This document shows positions 44,731 through 53,523 of a stretch of 64,000 bases of DNA, piece after piece. Both the position numbers and the translations under genes were made by a program. Each line of letters starts with the position of its first letter. Position 1 is the first letter of the stretch. The DNA comes from Streptococcus oralis. Its GTDB lineage: Bacteria > Bacillota > Bacilli > Lactobacillales > Streptococcaceae. The notes below the pieces were generated by a model that saw nothing but the letters and a program-made list of their open reading frames with translations, was not told the origin of the DNA and did no database searches. The stretch is taken from assembly GCF_019334565.1 (NCBI RefSeq), contig NZ_CP079724.1:207001-271000 (forward strand), written 5' to 3'.

Positions 44731-47136
44731 ATGCTTGTATCTTATAAATGGTTAAAAGAATTGGTGGACATTGATGTGCCATCACAAGAGTTGGCTGAAA
44801 AAATGTCAACTACAGGGATTGAGGTCGAAGGTGTCGAATCACCGGCTGCTGGTCTCTCAAAAATTGTCGTCGGTGAGGTCTTGTCTTGTGAAGATGTGCC
44901 CGAAACACACTTGCATGTCTGCCAAGTCAATGTGGGTGAAGAAGAAGCCCGTCAAATCGTCTGTGGTGCACCAAATGTGCGCGCTGGTATCAAGGTCATG
45001 GTGGCACTTCCGGGAGCTCGTATCGCGGACAATTACAAGATTAAAAAAGGAAAAATCCGTGGTTTAGAGTCACTTGGAATGATTTGTTCCCTTGGTGAAT
45101 TAGGTATTTCTGACTCAGTTGTGCCAAAGGAATTCGCAGATGGTATCCAAATCTTGCCTCAAGATGCTGTTCCTGGGGACGAAGTCTTTTCTTACCTAGA
45201 CTTGGATGATGAAATTATCGAGCTTTCCATCACACCAAACCGTGCAGATGCTCTATCTATGCGTGGAGTAGCACACGAAGTAGCAGCCATCTATGACAAG
45301 TCTGTGAACTTTAAAGAGTTTGCTCTTGCTGAAACGGATCAAGCTGCAGCGGATGCTCTTTCTGTCAATATTGACACAGACAAGTCTCCTTACTATGCGA
45401 CCCGTATCTTGGATAATGTGACTATCGCACCAAGTCCACAATGGTTGCAAAACCTTCTTATGAATGAAGGTATCCGTCCCATCAATAACGTTGTAGACGT
45501 GACCAACTATATCCTACTCTACTTTGGTCAACCGATGCATGCCTTTGACTTGGATACCTTTGAAGGGACTGACATCCTTGTGCGTGAAGCACGTGCTGGT
45601 GAAAAATTGGTGACCTTGGATGGTGAAGAGCGTGACTTGGAAACAAATGACTTAGTCATCACTGTCGCAGACAAGCCAGTAGCCCTTGCAGGTGTTATGG
45701 GTGGTCAAGCAACAGAAATCTCTGAAAATTCTAGTCGTGTTGTCCTTGAAGCTGCTGTTTTTAATGGCCAATCCATTCGTAAGACTAGCGGACGCCTTAA
45801 CCTACGCTCTGAATCATCTTCTCGCTTTGAAAAAGGCATCAATGTGGCAACAGTCAATGAAGCCCTTGATGCGGCAGCTAGCCTGATTGCGGAACTTGCA
45901 GGTGCGACAGTGCGTAAGGGCATCGTTTCAGCAGGCCAGCTTGATACTTCTGATGTGGAAGTTTCTTCTACTCTTGCAGACGTTAACCGCGTCCTTGGTA
46001 CGGACCTTTCATATGCTGATGTGGAAGATGTCTTCCGTCGTCTTGGCTTTGGACTTTCTGGAAATGAGGAAGCCTTCACTGTCAGCGTCCCACGTCGTCG
46101 TTGGGATATCACCATCGAAGCGGACCTCTTTGAAGAAATCGCTCGTATCTATGGTTATGATCGCTTGCCAACTAGTCTTCCAAAAGATGATGGTACAGCT
46201 GGTGAATTGACTGCGACACAAAAATTGCGCCGTCAAGTTCGTACCATCGCTGAAGGGGCAGGTTTGACAGAAATCATCACCTACGCTCTGACAACTCCTG
46301 AAAAAGCAGTTGAGTTTACGGTTCAACCAAGTAAGCTGACAGAGCTCATGTGGCCAATGACCGTGGACCGTTCAGTTCTCCGTCAAAATATGGTTTCTGG
46401 TATCCTTGATACAGTTGCCTACAACGTAGCGCGTAAGAACAAAAACTTGGCTCTTTACGAGATTGGAAAAGTCTTTGAACAAACAGGCAATCCAAAAGAA
46501 GAACTTCCAAACGAAATCAACAGTTTTGCCTTTGCCTTAACCGGCTTGGTTGCAGAAAAAGATTTCCAAACGGCAGCAGTTCCAGTTGATTTCTTCTATG
46601 CTAAGGGAATCCTTGAAGCCCTCTTTACTCGCTTGGGACTTGCAGTGACTTATACAGCAACATCTGAAATCGCTAGCCTTCACCCAGGACGTACAGCCGT
46701 AATCTCACTCGGTGACCAAATTCTTGGTTTTCTTGGGCAAGTACATCCAGTCACTGCCAAGGCTTACGATATCCCAGAAACGTATGTAGCGGAGCTCGAC
46801 CTCTCAGCCATCGAAGCTGCGCTCCAACCTGCTGCTCCATTTGTGGAGATCACGAAATTCCCAGCAGTCAGCCGTGATATTGCCCTTCTTCTCAAGGCAG
46901 AAATTAGCCATCAAGAAGTTGTAAATGCCATCCAAGCTGCAGGCGTAAAACGATTGACAGATATCAAACTCTTTGACGTCTTCTCAGGCGAAAAACTGGG
47001 ACTTGGTATGAAGTCAATGGCTTACAGTCTGACCTTCCAAAATCCAGAAGATAGCTTGACGGATGAAGAAGTCGCACGTTACATGGAGAAAATCCAAGCT
47101 TCTCTCGAAGAAAAAGTGAGTGCAGAAGTACGTTAA
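44731..47136 (+). CDS. pheT: Phenylalanyl-tRNA synthetase beta subunit
   Basis: The 801-residue beta subunit has an N-terminal tRNA-binding OB domain (about 40-150: [20 protein letters not shown]), B3/B4 editing domain ([16 protein letters not shown], around 205-400), B5 domains and the C-terminal anticodon-binding FDX-ACB domain ([12 protein letters not shown] near 715). It pairs with PheS. It is 120 bp downstream of pheS with no separate promoter visible. The length is normal. Confidence 0.97.
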   Translation: MLVSYKWLKELVDIDVPSQELAEKMSTTGIEVEGVESPAAGLSKIVVGEVLSCEDVPETHLHVCQVNVGEEEARQIVCGAPNVRAGIKVMVALPGARIADNYKIKKGKIRGLESLGMICSLGELGISDSVVPKEFADGIQILPQDAVPGDEVFSYLDLDDEIIELSITPNRADALSMRGVAHEVAAIYDKSVNFKEFALAETDQAAADALSVNIDTDKSPYYATRILDNVTIAPSPQWLQNLLMNEGIRPINNVVDVTNYILLYFGQPMHAFDLDTFEGTDILVREARAGEKLVTLDGEERDLETNDLVITVADKPVALAGVMGGQATEISENSSRVVLEAAVFNGQSIRKTSGRLNLRSESSSRFEKGINVATVNEALDAAASLIAELAGATVRKGIVSAGQLDTSDVEVSSTLADVNRVLGTDLSYADVEDVFRRLGFGLSGNEEAFTVSVPRRRWDITIEADLFEEIARIYGYDRLPTSLPKDDGTAGELTATQKLRRQVRTIAEGAGLTEIITYALTTPEKAVEFTVQPSKLTELMWPMTVDRSVLRQNMVSGILDTVAYNVARKNKNLALYEIGKVFEQTGNPKEELPNEINSFAFALTGLVAEKDFQTAAVPVDFFYAKGILEALFTRLGLAVTYTATSEIASLHPGRTAVISLGDQILGFLGQVHPVTAKAYDIPETYVAELDLSAIEAALQPAAPFVEITKFPAVSRDIALLLKAEISHQEVVNAIQAAGVKRLTDIKLFDVFSGEKLGLGMKSMAYSLTFQNPEDSLTDEEVARYMEKIQASLEEKVSAEVR

Positions 47137-47142
47137 CTCATC

Positions 47143-47169
47143 AATCCATCCTTCGGGGTGGATTTTTAG
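47143..47169 (+). terminator. pheT terminator
   Basis: AATCCATCC, TTCG, GGGTGGATTTTT. Confidence 0.85.
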
Positions 47170-47196
47170 TTTCAAAAGGACAGTTCAGAAGAGAAA

Positions 47197-47259
47197 AGCG
47201 ATAGTTGAGGAAAAAATCCTCCTAGACAGTCTTTCATGAGTTATACTAAAGCTATCGCT
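47197..47259. repeat. Inverted repeat in the pheT-ABC intergenic region
   Basis: AGCGATAG (47197-47204) and CTATCGCT (47252-47259) enclose a smaller GAGG/CCTC stem. Possible small repeat element or structured RNA; nothing else is visible in this stretch. Confidence 0.4.
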
Positions 47260-47329
47260 GAAGCACTTAAAATCCTTAGAAACGGTATTTTTAACTATAA
47301 AATATCGTGTTAAAAATGGACATAAATCC

Positions 47330-47358
47330 TTGTAAAGGCTGTCAAAAAGGAGTATAAT
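47330..47358 (+). promoter_or_regulatory. Promoter of the ABC exporter pair
   Basis: TTGTAA (47330-47335), 17 bp, TATAAT (47353-47358). Confidence 0.7.
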
Positions 47359-47385
47359 AAGTGCAACATATTTTGGAGGTGGAAG

Positions 47386-48279
47386 ATGCTAGAAGTAAGA
47401 AATCTAGAGAAAAGTTTCGGTTCCAAGCAAGTCTTGTTTGGTGTAGATTTTCAGGCAAGTCCAGGACGAATTCTAGGACTGGTCGGGAAAAATGGTGCTG
47501 GGAAAACAACGATTTTCCACAGTATGTTGAAATTTTTAGAGTATCAAGGAGAGATCAGTCTGGATGGGCAGGAAATTCGTCAGGAAACCTATGCTCGGAT
47601 TGGCTATCTGCCTGAGGAACGCAGTCTTATGCCCAAGCTGACAGTCCTTGAACAAGTTCGCTACTTGGCGACTCTAAAGGGCATGGATGCCAAGGAGGTC
47701 AAGGAGAAACTCCCTCAATGGATGGAAAAACTCGAAGTGAAGGGCAAATTGACCGACAAAATCAAGAGTCTCTCAAAAGGGAATCAGCAGAAAATCCAAC
47801 TGATTATTACTCTAATTCATGAGCCTGACTTGATTATCCTGGATGAGCCTTTTAGTGGACTGGATCCAGTCAATACCGAGTTGCTCAAACAAGTCATCTT
47901 GAAAGAGAAAGAGCGTGGTGCAATCATTATCTTTTCTGATCATGTTATGACCAATGTTGAGGAACTTTGCGATGATATCCTGATGATTCGTGATGGGTGT
48001 GTGGTCTTGCATGGACCTGTTCAGGATGTTCGCAATCAATACGGGAAAACACGTCTTTTTGTTTCAAGTGAACGAAGCAAGGAAGAACTGGAAAAACTTC
48101 CTCATGTCAAACAGGTGAGCTTGACCAAGCAAGGCAGTTGGAAATTGATCCTCGATGACGAGAGCGCTGGAAGGGAACTCTTCCCAATCCTCACTCAAGG
48201 TCAATATATTGCGACCTTTGACCAACAAGCTCCAACAATCGATGAAATCTTTAAACTAGAATCAGGGGTGGAAGTATGA
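47386..48279 (+). CDS. ABC transporter ATP-binding protein (NatA/YhaQ type)
   Basis: The 297-residue ATPase has Walker A GKNGAGKTT (residues 39-47), the signature variant LSKGNQQK, Walker B LIILDEPFSGLD and H-loop SDH. A C-terminal extension (about 215-297) is typical of NatA/YhaQ exporters for sodium, drugs or peptides. GGAGGTGG is the ribosome-binding site. The gene is intact, but its partner permease, which it overlaps by 4 bp, is interrupted, so the exporter may be non-functional. Confidence 0.9.
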   Translation: MLEVRNLEKSFGSKQVLFGVDFQASPGRILGLVGKNGAGKTTIFHSMLKFLEYQGEISLDGQEIRQETYARIGYLPEERSLMPKLTVLEQVRYLATLKGMDAKEVKEKLPQWMEKLEVKGKLTDKIKSLSKGNQQKIQLIITLIHEPDLIILDEPFSGLDPVNTELLKQVILKEKERGAIIIFSDHVMTNVEELCDDILMIRDGCVVLHGPVQDVRNQYGKTRLFVSSERSKEELEKLPHVKQVSLTKQGSWKLILDDESAGRELFPILTQGQYIATFDQQAPTIDEIFKLESGVEV

Positions 48280-49475
48280 GAAATATGTGGGTTGTAATGA
48301 AGGAAACCTATCTCCGACATGTCAAGTCGTGGAGTTTCTTCTTTATGGTGATTTCGCCGTTCCTCTTTTTAGCCTTATCTGTAGGAATCGGCTTTCTCCA
48401 AGGGTCTTCTATGGCCAAGAATAGCAAGATAGCAGTAGTGACAACGGTGCCATCTGTGGAAGAAGGGCTCAAGGGTACCAATGGTATCAACTTTGATTAT
48501 AAGGATGAAGCCAGTGCCCAGGCTGCTATCAAGGATGAGAAAATCAAGGGTTACCTAACCATTGACCAAGAGGACAGTGTTCTCAAGGCCGTCTATCATG
48601 GTGAAACTTCTCTTGAAACAGGCATCAAACTAGCAGTAACCAATAAGTTAAACGAACTGCAATATCAACTCAATCGTTCGGCAGCCAATTTGTCTTAAGA
48701 ACAGGAAAAACGCCTGAGTCAAACTGTTGATTTTACTGAGAAGATTGATGAATCTAAGGAAAACAAAAAAATTGTTCAAACCATTGCGGCCGCAGGGCTT
48801 GGTTTCTTCCTTTATATGATTTTGATTACCTATGCTAGTGTCACTGCTCAGGAAGTGGCTAGCGAGAAAGGAACCAAAATCATGGAGGTGGTATTCTCTA
48901 GTATCCGAGCTAGTCATTATTTCTACGCTCGCATGCTGGCTCTACTTCTTGTGATTTTGACTCATATTGGCATTTACGTCGTGGGTGGACTTGCTGCCAT
49001 TCTGCTCTTTAAAGACATCCCTATCTTGGCACAATCTGGAATTTTAAATCATCTAGGAGAGGCTTTCTCGCTCAATACCTTATTGTTTGTCTTGGTTAGT
49101 CTCTTTATGTACGTTGTTTTAGCAGCCTTCCTAGGCTCTATGGTTTCTCGCCCTGAGGATTCAGGAAAGGCCTTGTCGCCATTGATGATCTTGATTATAG
49201 CAGGATTTGTTGGTGTGACTTCTCTAGGTGCTGCTGGGGATAATTTAGTTCTGAAAATTGGTTCCTATATTCCTTTCATCTCGACCTTCTTTATGCCATT
49301 TAGAGCTATAAATGGGTATGCAAGTGGTCTAGAAGCTTGGATTTCGCTTGCCATAACGGTTGTTTTTGCGGTCACTGCGACAGCCTTTATCGGCCGCATG
49401 TATGCCAGTCTAGTTCTTCAAACGGATGATTTGGGAATCTGGAAAACCTTTAAACGTGCCTTAGCTTATAAATAG
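48276..49475 (+). pseudogene. ABC-2 type permease interrupted by an in-frame stop
   Basis: One 400-codon frame encodes an ABC-2 permease (NatB/YhaP type). An N-terminal membrane segment (about 20-45) and an outside loop come first, then after residue 170 five to six further segments including YMILITYASVTAQEVASEKGTK. A TAA at 48696-48698 (after SAANLS) interrupts it; the frame continues without shift (EQEKRLSQTVDF). A single C-to-T change in CAA (Gln) would explain it. Two fragments remain: 140 residues, and 259 codons with a possible internal start at ATG 48816. Read-through or reinitiation cannot be excluded, nor a sequencing error. Confidence 0.85.
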
Positions 49476-49478
49476 GAG

Positions 49479-49503
49479 AGCCTCGCAAAAGCGAGGTTTT
49501 TCT
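49479..49503 (+). terminator. Terminator after the ABC genes
   Basis: CCTCGC, AAAA, GCGAGG, TTTTT. Confidence 0.85.
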
Positions 49504-49546
49504 AGATGTTAAACACTGAAATCGGCAAAAATATTTTTCATATCTA

Positions 49547-49576
49547 TTGACTTTTAGTAGTGAAATTTGGTATGAT
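49547..49576 (+). promoter_or_regulatory. rplM-rpsI promoter
   Basis: TTGACT (49547-49552), 18 bp, TATGAT (49571-49576) with extended TG at 49568. Confidence 0.75.
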
Positions 49577-49582
49577 AGTAGA

Positions 49583-49680
49583 CGGTATTGTTTACCCCAT
49601 TTGTAAGGCCCCGGAACCTTTCAAATACCCCGCGGACCGGAACATCCGCCCTGTAAACAAAAACGATATTCATATAGGAG
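49583..49680 (+). promoter_or_regulatory. L13 ribosomal protein leader
   Basis: The structured leader starts with GTATTGTTTACCCC and closes with CCGCCCTGTAAAC, so GTTTAC/GTAAAC forms the base stem. GGCCCCGGAACC, CCGCGGACC and GGAACATCC lie inside. It matches the known L13 leader of low-GC Gram-positives, by which L13 is thought to control its own operon. Confidence 0.75.
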
Positions 49681-49685
49681 AAATC

Positions 49686-50132
49686 ATGAACAAAACTACA
49701 TTCATGGCTAAACCAGGCCAAGTAGAACGCAAATGGTACGTTGTTGACGCAACTGATGTACCTCTTGGACGCCTTTCAGCAGTTGTTGCTAGCGTACTTC
49801 GCGGAAAAAACAAACCAACATTCACACCACACACTGATACAGGTGACTTCGTAATCGTTATCAATGCTGAAAAAGTTAAATTGACTGGTAAAAAAGCAAC
49901 TGATAAGATTTACTACACTCACTCAAACCACCCAGGTGGATTGAAACAAATCTCTGCTGGTGAACTTCGTTCTAAAAATGCAGTACGTTTGATCGAAAAA
50001 TCAGTTAAAGGTATGCTTCCACACAATACTCTTGGCCGCGCTCAAGGTATGAAATTGAAAGTATTCGTTGGAGCTGAGCACACTCACGCTGCACAACAAC
50101 CAGAAGTTCTTGATATTTCAGGACTTATCTAA
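49686..50132 (+). CDS. rplM: 50S ribosomal protein L13
   Basis: The 148-residue L13 begins [22 protein letters not shown] and contains [21 protein letters not shown] and the basic [19 protein letters not shown] start at ATG 49686, after TAGGAGAAATC; an earlier in-frame start lies in the leader. It is co-transcribed with rpsI. Confidence 0.98.
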   Translation: MNKTTFMAKPGQVERKWYVVDATDVPLGRLSAVVASVLRGKNKPTFTPHTDTGDFVIVINAEKVKLTGKKATDKIYYTHSNHPGGLKQISAGELRSKNAVRLIEKSVKGMLPHNTLGRAQGMKLKVFVGAEHTHAAQQPEVLDISGLI

Positions 50133-50150
50133 GGAAAGGAACAATAAAGT

Positions 50151-50543
50151 ATGTCACAAGCACAATATGCAGGTACTGGACGTCGTAAAAACGCTGTTGC
50201 ACGCGTTCGCCTTGTTCCAGGAACTGGTAAAATCACTGTTAACAAAAAAGATGTTGAAGAGTACATCCCACATGCTGACCTTCGTCTTGTTATCAACCAA
50301 CCATTCGCAGTTACTTCAACTGTAGGTTCATACGACGTTTTCGTTAACGTTGTAGGTGGTGGATACGCTGGTCAATCAGGAGCTATCCGTCACGGTATCG
50401 CTCGTGCCCTTCTTCAAGTAGACCCAGACTTCCGCGATTCATTGAAGCGCGCAGGACTTCTTACACGTGACTCACGTAAAGTTGAACGTAAGAAACCAGG
50501 TCTTAAGAAAGCTCGTAAAGCTTCACAATTCTCAAAACGTTAA
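50151..50543 (+). CDS. rpsI: 30S ribosomal protein S9
   Basis: The 130-residue S9 has [19 protein letters not shown] at the N-terminus and ends [14 protein letters not shown], the tail that reaches the P-site tRNA. The last 50 bp are the insertion site of the mobile element. The final eight codons after the attL core are supplied by the element, yet encode the normal tail with synonymous differences from the displaced copy at 61340-61389. Confidence 0.98.
   Translation: MSQAQYAGTGRRKNAVARVRLVPGTGKITVNKKDVEEYIPHADLRLVINQPFAVTSTVGSYDVFVNVVGGGYAGQSGAIRHGIARALLQVDPDFRDSLKRAGLLTRDSRKVERKKPGLKKARKASQFSKR
50494..50521. other. attL core (rpsI 3' end)
   Basis: The 28-bp sequence starting AACCAGGTCTTAAG and ending CGTAAAGC is identical to 61340-61367 and marks the left boundary of the element. 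Partial identity continues for 20 bp beyond. Confidence 0.88.
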
Positions 50544-50566
50544 TCAATACGATTATATCAACGTTT

Positions 50567-50604
50567 CAAAGCACTCAAGAGTTTACCTCATGGGTGCTTT
50601 TTTT
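50567..50604 (+). terminator. rpsI terminator supplied by the element
   Basis: AAAGCACTC (50568-50576) pairs with GGGTGCTTT (50592-50600), followed by TTTT. It replaces the chromosomal terminator displaced to 61411-61442. Confidence 0.7.
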
Positions 50605-50631
50605 ATGTTTTTTGAAAAAGTTCACCTCAAA

Positions 50632-50645
50632 GTTTACCTTATTTT
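50632..50645. repeat. Integrase arm-type repeat, left end
   Basis: GTTTACCTTATTTT at 50632-50645 recurs inverted at 61172-61184 and direct at 61227-61239, near the right end. Such short repeats inside both ends are expected binding sites of the N-terminal arm-binding domain of the integrase. Confidence 0.6.
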
Positions 50646-50649
50646 CACC

Positions 50650-51867
50650 TTATTGTTTTAGAGACTTTAAGGCAAATTCACCGACTGCCATAGGGACTAC
50701 ATTTGAAGTATTGACATAAATCTGTGTTGTACCTGTGTCGCTATGTGTTAGAGCTTCAGAAATAGCTTCTAAGCTCATTCCTGCTTGTTTAGCAAGTGTT
50801 GCTCCCGTATGCCGTAGTTTGTGTGGCGTAGCGTGTGTAAGCTCTGGGTGTCGCTTTTTGATAGTTTTCATCTTATTATTAAGATAGTCAGCATGTAAAG
50901 GTTTATTGATATTCCCTCTGGTATCTATATAAGTGAAAATGAATTGTTCTGAATTGCTGATGATGCCAAACTTTGCCAGTTCATATTTTTGTTGTTTTTT
51001 CCATAAAGTCAGAAGTTGAAGCAAGTCACTAGAAATAGAAAAGATAGTTTTTTTATTTCCTTTGGTAGATTTTACTTGTCCGTATCTGTCTAAAGCCTGA
51101 ATTAACTGAATCTGAGATTTTGAAAAGTCGATATGTTTCCACTGGAGAGCATATGTTTCTGATTTTCTATCTCCAAGGAAAAAGGTGAGATAAAAAAGGA
51201 CGTAATCTTTGAGTGAGATTTTATCGTTCTCTAAATCTTCTTTAAAAGCTGAGAACCATTCTTGGAGTTGTTCATGAGTTAAATATAAATCTTCATCACG
51301 TTTTGATTCTGCAAGTTGAATTTTTTTGACGGCCTTAATTCGTCTTAAAGTTTTTGCAACTCTATTTGCTTCAATATACTCAAGTTCTTCTGCCCAATCA
51401 AAAATAGAAATAACGTAACTTCGTAAAGTTTTGAAGTTGGCATATTCGTTGGCTTTTGCCGTCATCAAATTTAGAATAACCTGTTTATTTTGGTTTAAAA
51501 ATTGAATCGTATAGTTTCCAAGAAGGGGTAGTATATGCTTTTCAAAACATGTTTTTGTATTAGCAATAGTTGACCTACTTGGTGGCTTTGAAGTAGATGT
51601 TGTTTGTCCTGCTTTGTAGGATTCCCACCAAATATTAGTATAGAAGTCTGAGAAAAGAATATCTTCTTTGGCTAGTCCCGAAAACGCATGGTCTTCAATT
51701 TGGTTTAGCTTCGTAAGTAAGTCTATCTCTGCTTGTCGTGCCTCCTTTCTTGTTTTAAATCTTTTATCATAATAGTTATTATTAACGATGCCAAGAGGCA
51801 TTCGTGCTTCTATTGGTATATAGACTTTTAATCGGTAAGTTCCGTTTTTTGTCTTACTGATAGTCAT
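50650..51867 (-). CDS. int: Tyrosine recombinase (site-specific integrase)
   Basis: The 405-residue phage-type integrase has an N-terminal AP2-like arm-DNA-binding domain (residues 1-60, with DKRFKTRKEARQAEIDL), a SAM-like core-binding domain (about 70-175) and the catalytic domain. In the catalytic domain are the first Arg in FLGDRKSETYAL, HKLRHTGATLA (H-x-x-R), ALTHSDTGTT and the nucleophile Tyr384 in QIYVN. It catalyses insertion into rpsI and, with Xis, excision. The gene lies about 130 bp from attL, the usual position. AAAGGAGAATATC is the ribosome-binding site. Confidence 0.95.
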   Translation of the reverse strand: MTISKTKNGTYRLKVYIPIEARMPLGIVNNNYYDKRFKTRKEARQAEIDLLTKLNQIEDHAFSGLAKEDILFSDFYTNIWWESYKAGQTTSTSKPPSRSTIANTKTCFEKHILPLLGNYTIQFLNQNKQVILNLMTAKANEYANFKTLRSYVISIFDWAEELEYIEANRVAKTLRRIKAVKKIQLAESKRDEDLYLTHEQLQEWFSAFKEDLENDKISLKDYVLFYLTFFLGDRKSETYALQWKHIDFSKSQIQLIQALDRYGQVKSTKGNKKTIFSISSDLLQLLTLWKKQQKYELAKFGIISNSEQFIFTYIDTRGNINKPLHADYLNNKMKTIKKRHPELTHATPHKLRHTGATLAKQAGMSLEAISEALTHSDTGTTQIYVNTSNVVPMAVGEFALKSLKQ

Positions 51868-51932
51868 GATATTCTCCTTTATATCGAACCAGAAAATATC
51901 ATGACCATTATAAAATAAAAATCTTGATTTTT

Positions 51933-52196
51933 CTAGTTGTTACCGTTTAGCCAGCAGTCAATAGCGTCTTTGTGGAATCGAATTGTTTTTCCAATTTTGA
52001 TTGATGGAAGCCCCCTTTGAATCCATGAATCAAGAGTATTGTTGGAAATTCCCAAATAGTCGCAAGTCTGTTGTTTGTTCAAATAGGGACAACTTAAAGA
52101 ATTTTTTTCTATTTGTTGTTCAATTTCTTTTTGGATAAGATTGGATAGTAGTAGTTGAATCTGATGAATCTGTTCATCAGGAAGAATTACTTGCAT
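51933..52196 (-). CDS. xis: Excisionase-like HTH protein
   Basis: This 87-residue protein has a C-terminal MerR/excisionase-type helix-turn-helix (HTH_17): LNKQQTCDYLGISNNTLDSWIQRGLPSIKIGK is split by the turn near residue 52, and RFHKDAIDCWL follows. Size, fold and position between rep and int make it the probable recombination directionality factor. It overlaps the rep stop by 10 bp, so the two are coupled. Confidence 0.8.
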   Translation of the reverse strand: MQVILPDEQIHQIQLLLSNLIQKEIEQQIEKNSLSCPYLNKQQTCDYLGISNNTLDSWIQRGLPSIKIGKTIRFHKDAIDCWLNGNN

Positions 52197-52786
52197 TTAT
52201 TACCCTCCTTCTTATCTTGGTTCCTCATTGGATTGCATCGACGTGAATCCAAATACTTAGCAAAAAAGTAGGTGCGCTCAATGATAAGTCCTAGAAGTGG
52301 TGTGTGATTAGCTCGTGCATACCAGACGAGTTCTTCAAACTCTGTGAAGTCATTCTGTTCAATAATATCCACAACTTCATGCATGAAATCATCTGAGTTA
52401 TTTTCTACAAGAAATTTATCGAGATTAAAACCACATCCAACTTCAATATCATTTATATCATATTGAGTTTTCTCCTTGTTTTCGGCATGAATGAAGTAGT
52501 CAAAAAGTCCTTTGGGAGATTGTACGATTTCTACATGAGCAGGTCCATTCAACTTGTCCTTGATTAGCTCGGAAACTTGTTTATAACTTTTGAGAGAATC
52601 AAAGAAGAAAGCCCCGTGTTTGTGAGATTTTTTCAGTTCCCCAGTTTGTCGGTTAATGTCTTTATCGTGCCAAGGACTAAGGATGAAGGGGATGTGTAGT
52701 TCTTCAAGAACTTCAAGGTAGTCAGCAGGGGCGCTTTCTTTGTAAAAAAGGAATGTCCACTTGCTGGAGCGTTGTTCTTTTGTCAT
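52187..52786 (-). CDS. HUH replication initiator/relaxase, pMV158 RepB (Rep_2) family
   Basis: The 199-residue protein strongly resembles RepB of plasmid pMV158 (210 residues). Shared features are the WTFLFYKESAP start, ILSPWHDKD near residue 36, the metal motif His55-Lys-His57 (KKSHKHG) at the RepB position, and the candidate nucleophile Tyr97 in LFDYFIHAENK (RepB Tyr99). Such proteins nick the origin and start rolling-circle replication; in integrative elements they may double as relaxase. The matching nick sequence lies 43 bp upstream. AGAAAGG is the ribosome-binding site. Confidence 0.9.
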   Translation of the reverse strand: MTKEQRSSKWTFLFYKESAPADYLEVLEELHIPFILSPWHDKDINRQTGELKKSHKHGAFFFDSLKSYKQVSELIKDKLNGPAHVEIVQSPKGLFDYFIHAENKEKTQYDINDIEVGCGFNLDKFLVENNSDDFMHEVVDIIEQNDFTEFEELVWYARANHTPLLGLIIERTYFFAKYLDSRRCNPMRNQDKKEGNKCK

Positions 52787-52817
52787 TTTGATATACCTTT
52801 CTGATTACTGATTACAG

Positions 52818-52849
52818 GATAATTGGGGGTCGTAGTAACCCCAATTATC
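52818..52849 (-). other. Candidate rolling-circle origin / oriT hairpin with nick site
   Basis: GATAATTGGGG (minus strand) pairs with CCCCAATTATC, leaving a loop with TACTACGAC (complement of 52829-52837). TACTACG/AC is the established RepB nick sequence of pMV158, also placed in a hairpin loop. Together with the adjacent Rep gene this is strong evidence for the double-strand origin. Confidence 0.8.
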
Positions 52850-52865
52850 TTGGAAAATGCTAGAA

Positions 52866-52908
52866 GGGGGGGGCTATCTGGCTACTGCTTAACGCAAGCC
52901 ATAGCCCC
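52866..52908. repeat. Second origin-proximal hairpin with a G8 tract
   Basis: GGGGCTAT (52870-52877) and ATAGCCCC (52901-52908) enclose GGCT/AGCC. Eight consecutive G at 52866-52873. Plus-strand T-tract follows, but no plus-strand gene precedes; it may belong to the origin or block transcripts. Confidence 0.5.
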
Positions 52909-52911
52909 TTT

Positions 52912-53523
52912 TTATCGTTTTTTACCAACTAACCATAGCTTATTACGAATCCGATTAGGTGCTGAAAAGTAGTAGTCAGGATGTTGACTCGAAACCTCTT
53001 CTTTCAGTTGAGAGGTCATGTCAGCCAAAATTTTTTGCCCCTGCTGGTCTCTAGGGACTTTGACAAAAACCGTCACATCATCTTTTCGTATGTCTACGAC
53101 ACTCTTATGTGCACAGTGATTAAAACTACTATTTATGGGATTGAAGGTAGTTATATTCTGATTGTCAATCGTTGTTACTTTTTCTGATTTCTCACGTTGC
53201 GTTAGAAACTGACGAAGTTTGAATGTAAAGTATACGGACTTAAAATAGTTGAATAGACTATCAAATCGAAATCGATTCAGAATTTCAAACATTACAGAAA
53301 CAAATAGTGTAAGTAGAAGGAAGGACATTGCTGTATAAGAATATTTGCTTCCTAAATCTAAATAGCCATTGAACTGGGAGAGGTCAAAAAAACTCAGAGG
53401 ATTTAGTTTAAACTGATTTGATAGAAAATCCAGAGACCATCCTATAAATCCTGCTAGAAATGAAACTAGAATTAGATTGATATTGATGTTGAATGTCCTC
53501 ATGAAGTAAGATTTTTTCACCAT
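52912..53523 (-). CDS. Two-segment membrane protein of the mobile element
   Basis: The 203-residue protein has two membrane segments (about 10-30 and 55-77) and a cytoplasmic C-terminal half with VVDIRKDDVTVFVKVPRDQQG and the final NRIRNKLWLVGKKR. ATG 53523 follows AAAGGAATTC and overlaps the stop of the ATPase gene by one base. Similar small membrane proteins accompany TcpA-like ATPases in streptococcal elements and may help anchor them; that role is inference. Confidence 0.7.
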   Translation of the reverse strand: MVKKSYFMRTFNININLILVSFLAGFIGWSLDFLSNQFKLNPLSFFDLSQFNGYLDLGSKYSYTAMSFLLLTLFVSVMFEILNRFRFDSLFNYFKSVYFTFKLRQFLTQREKSEKVTTIDNQNITTFNPINSSFNHCAHKSVVDIRKDDVTVFVKVPRDQQGQKILADMTSQLKEEVSSQHPDYYFSAPNRIRNKLWLVGKKR

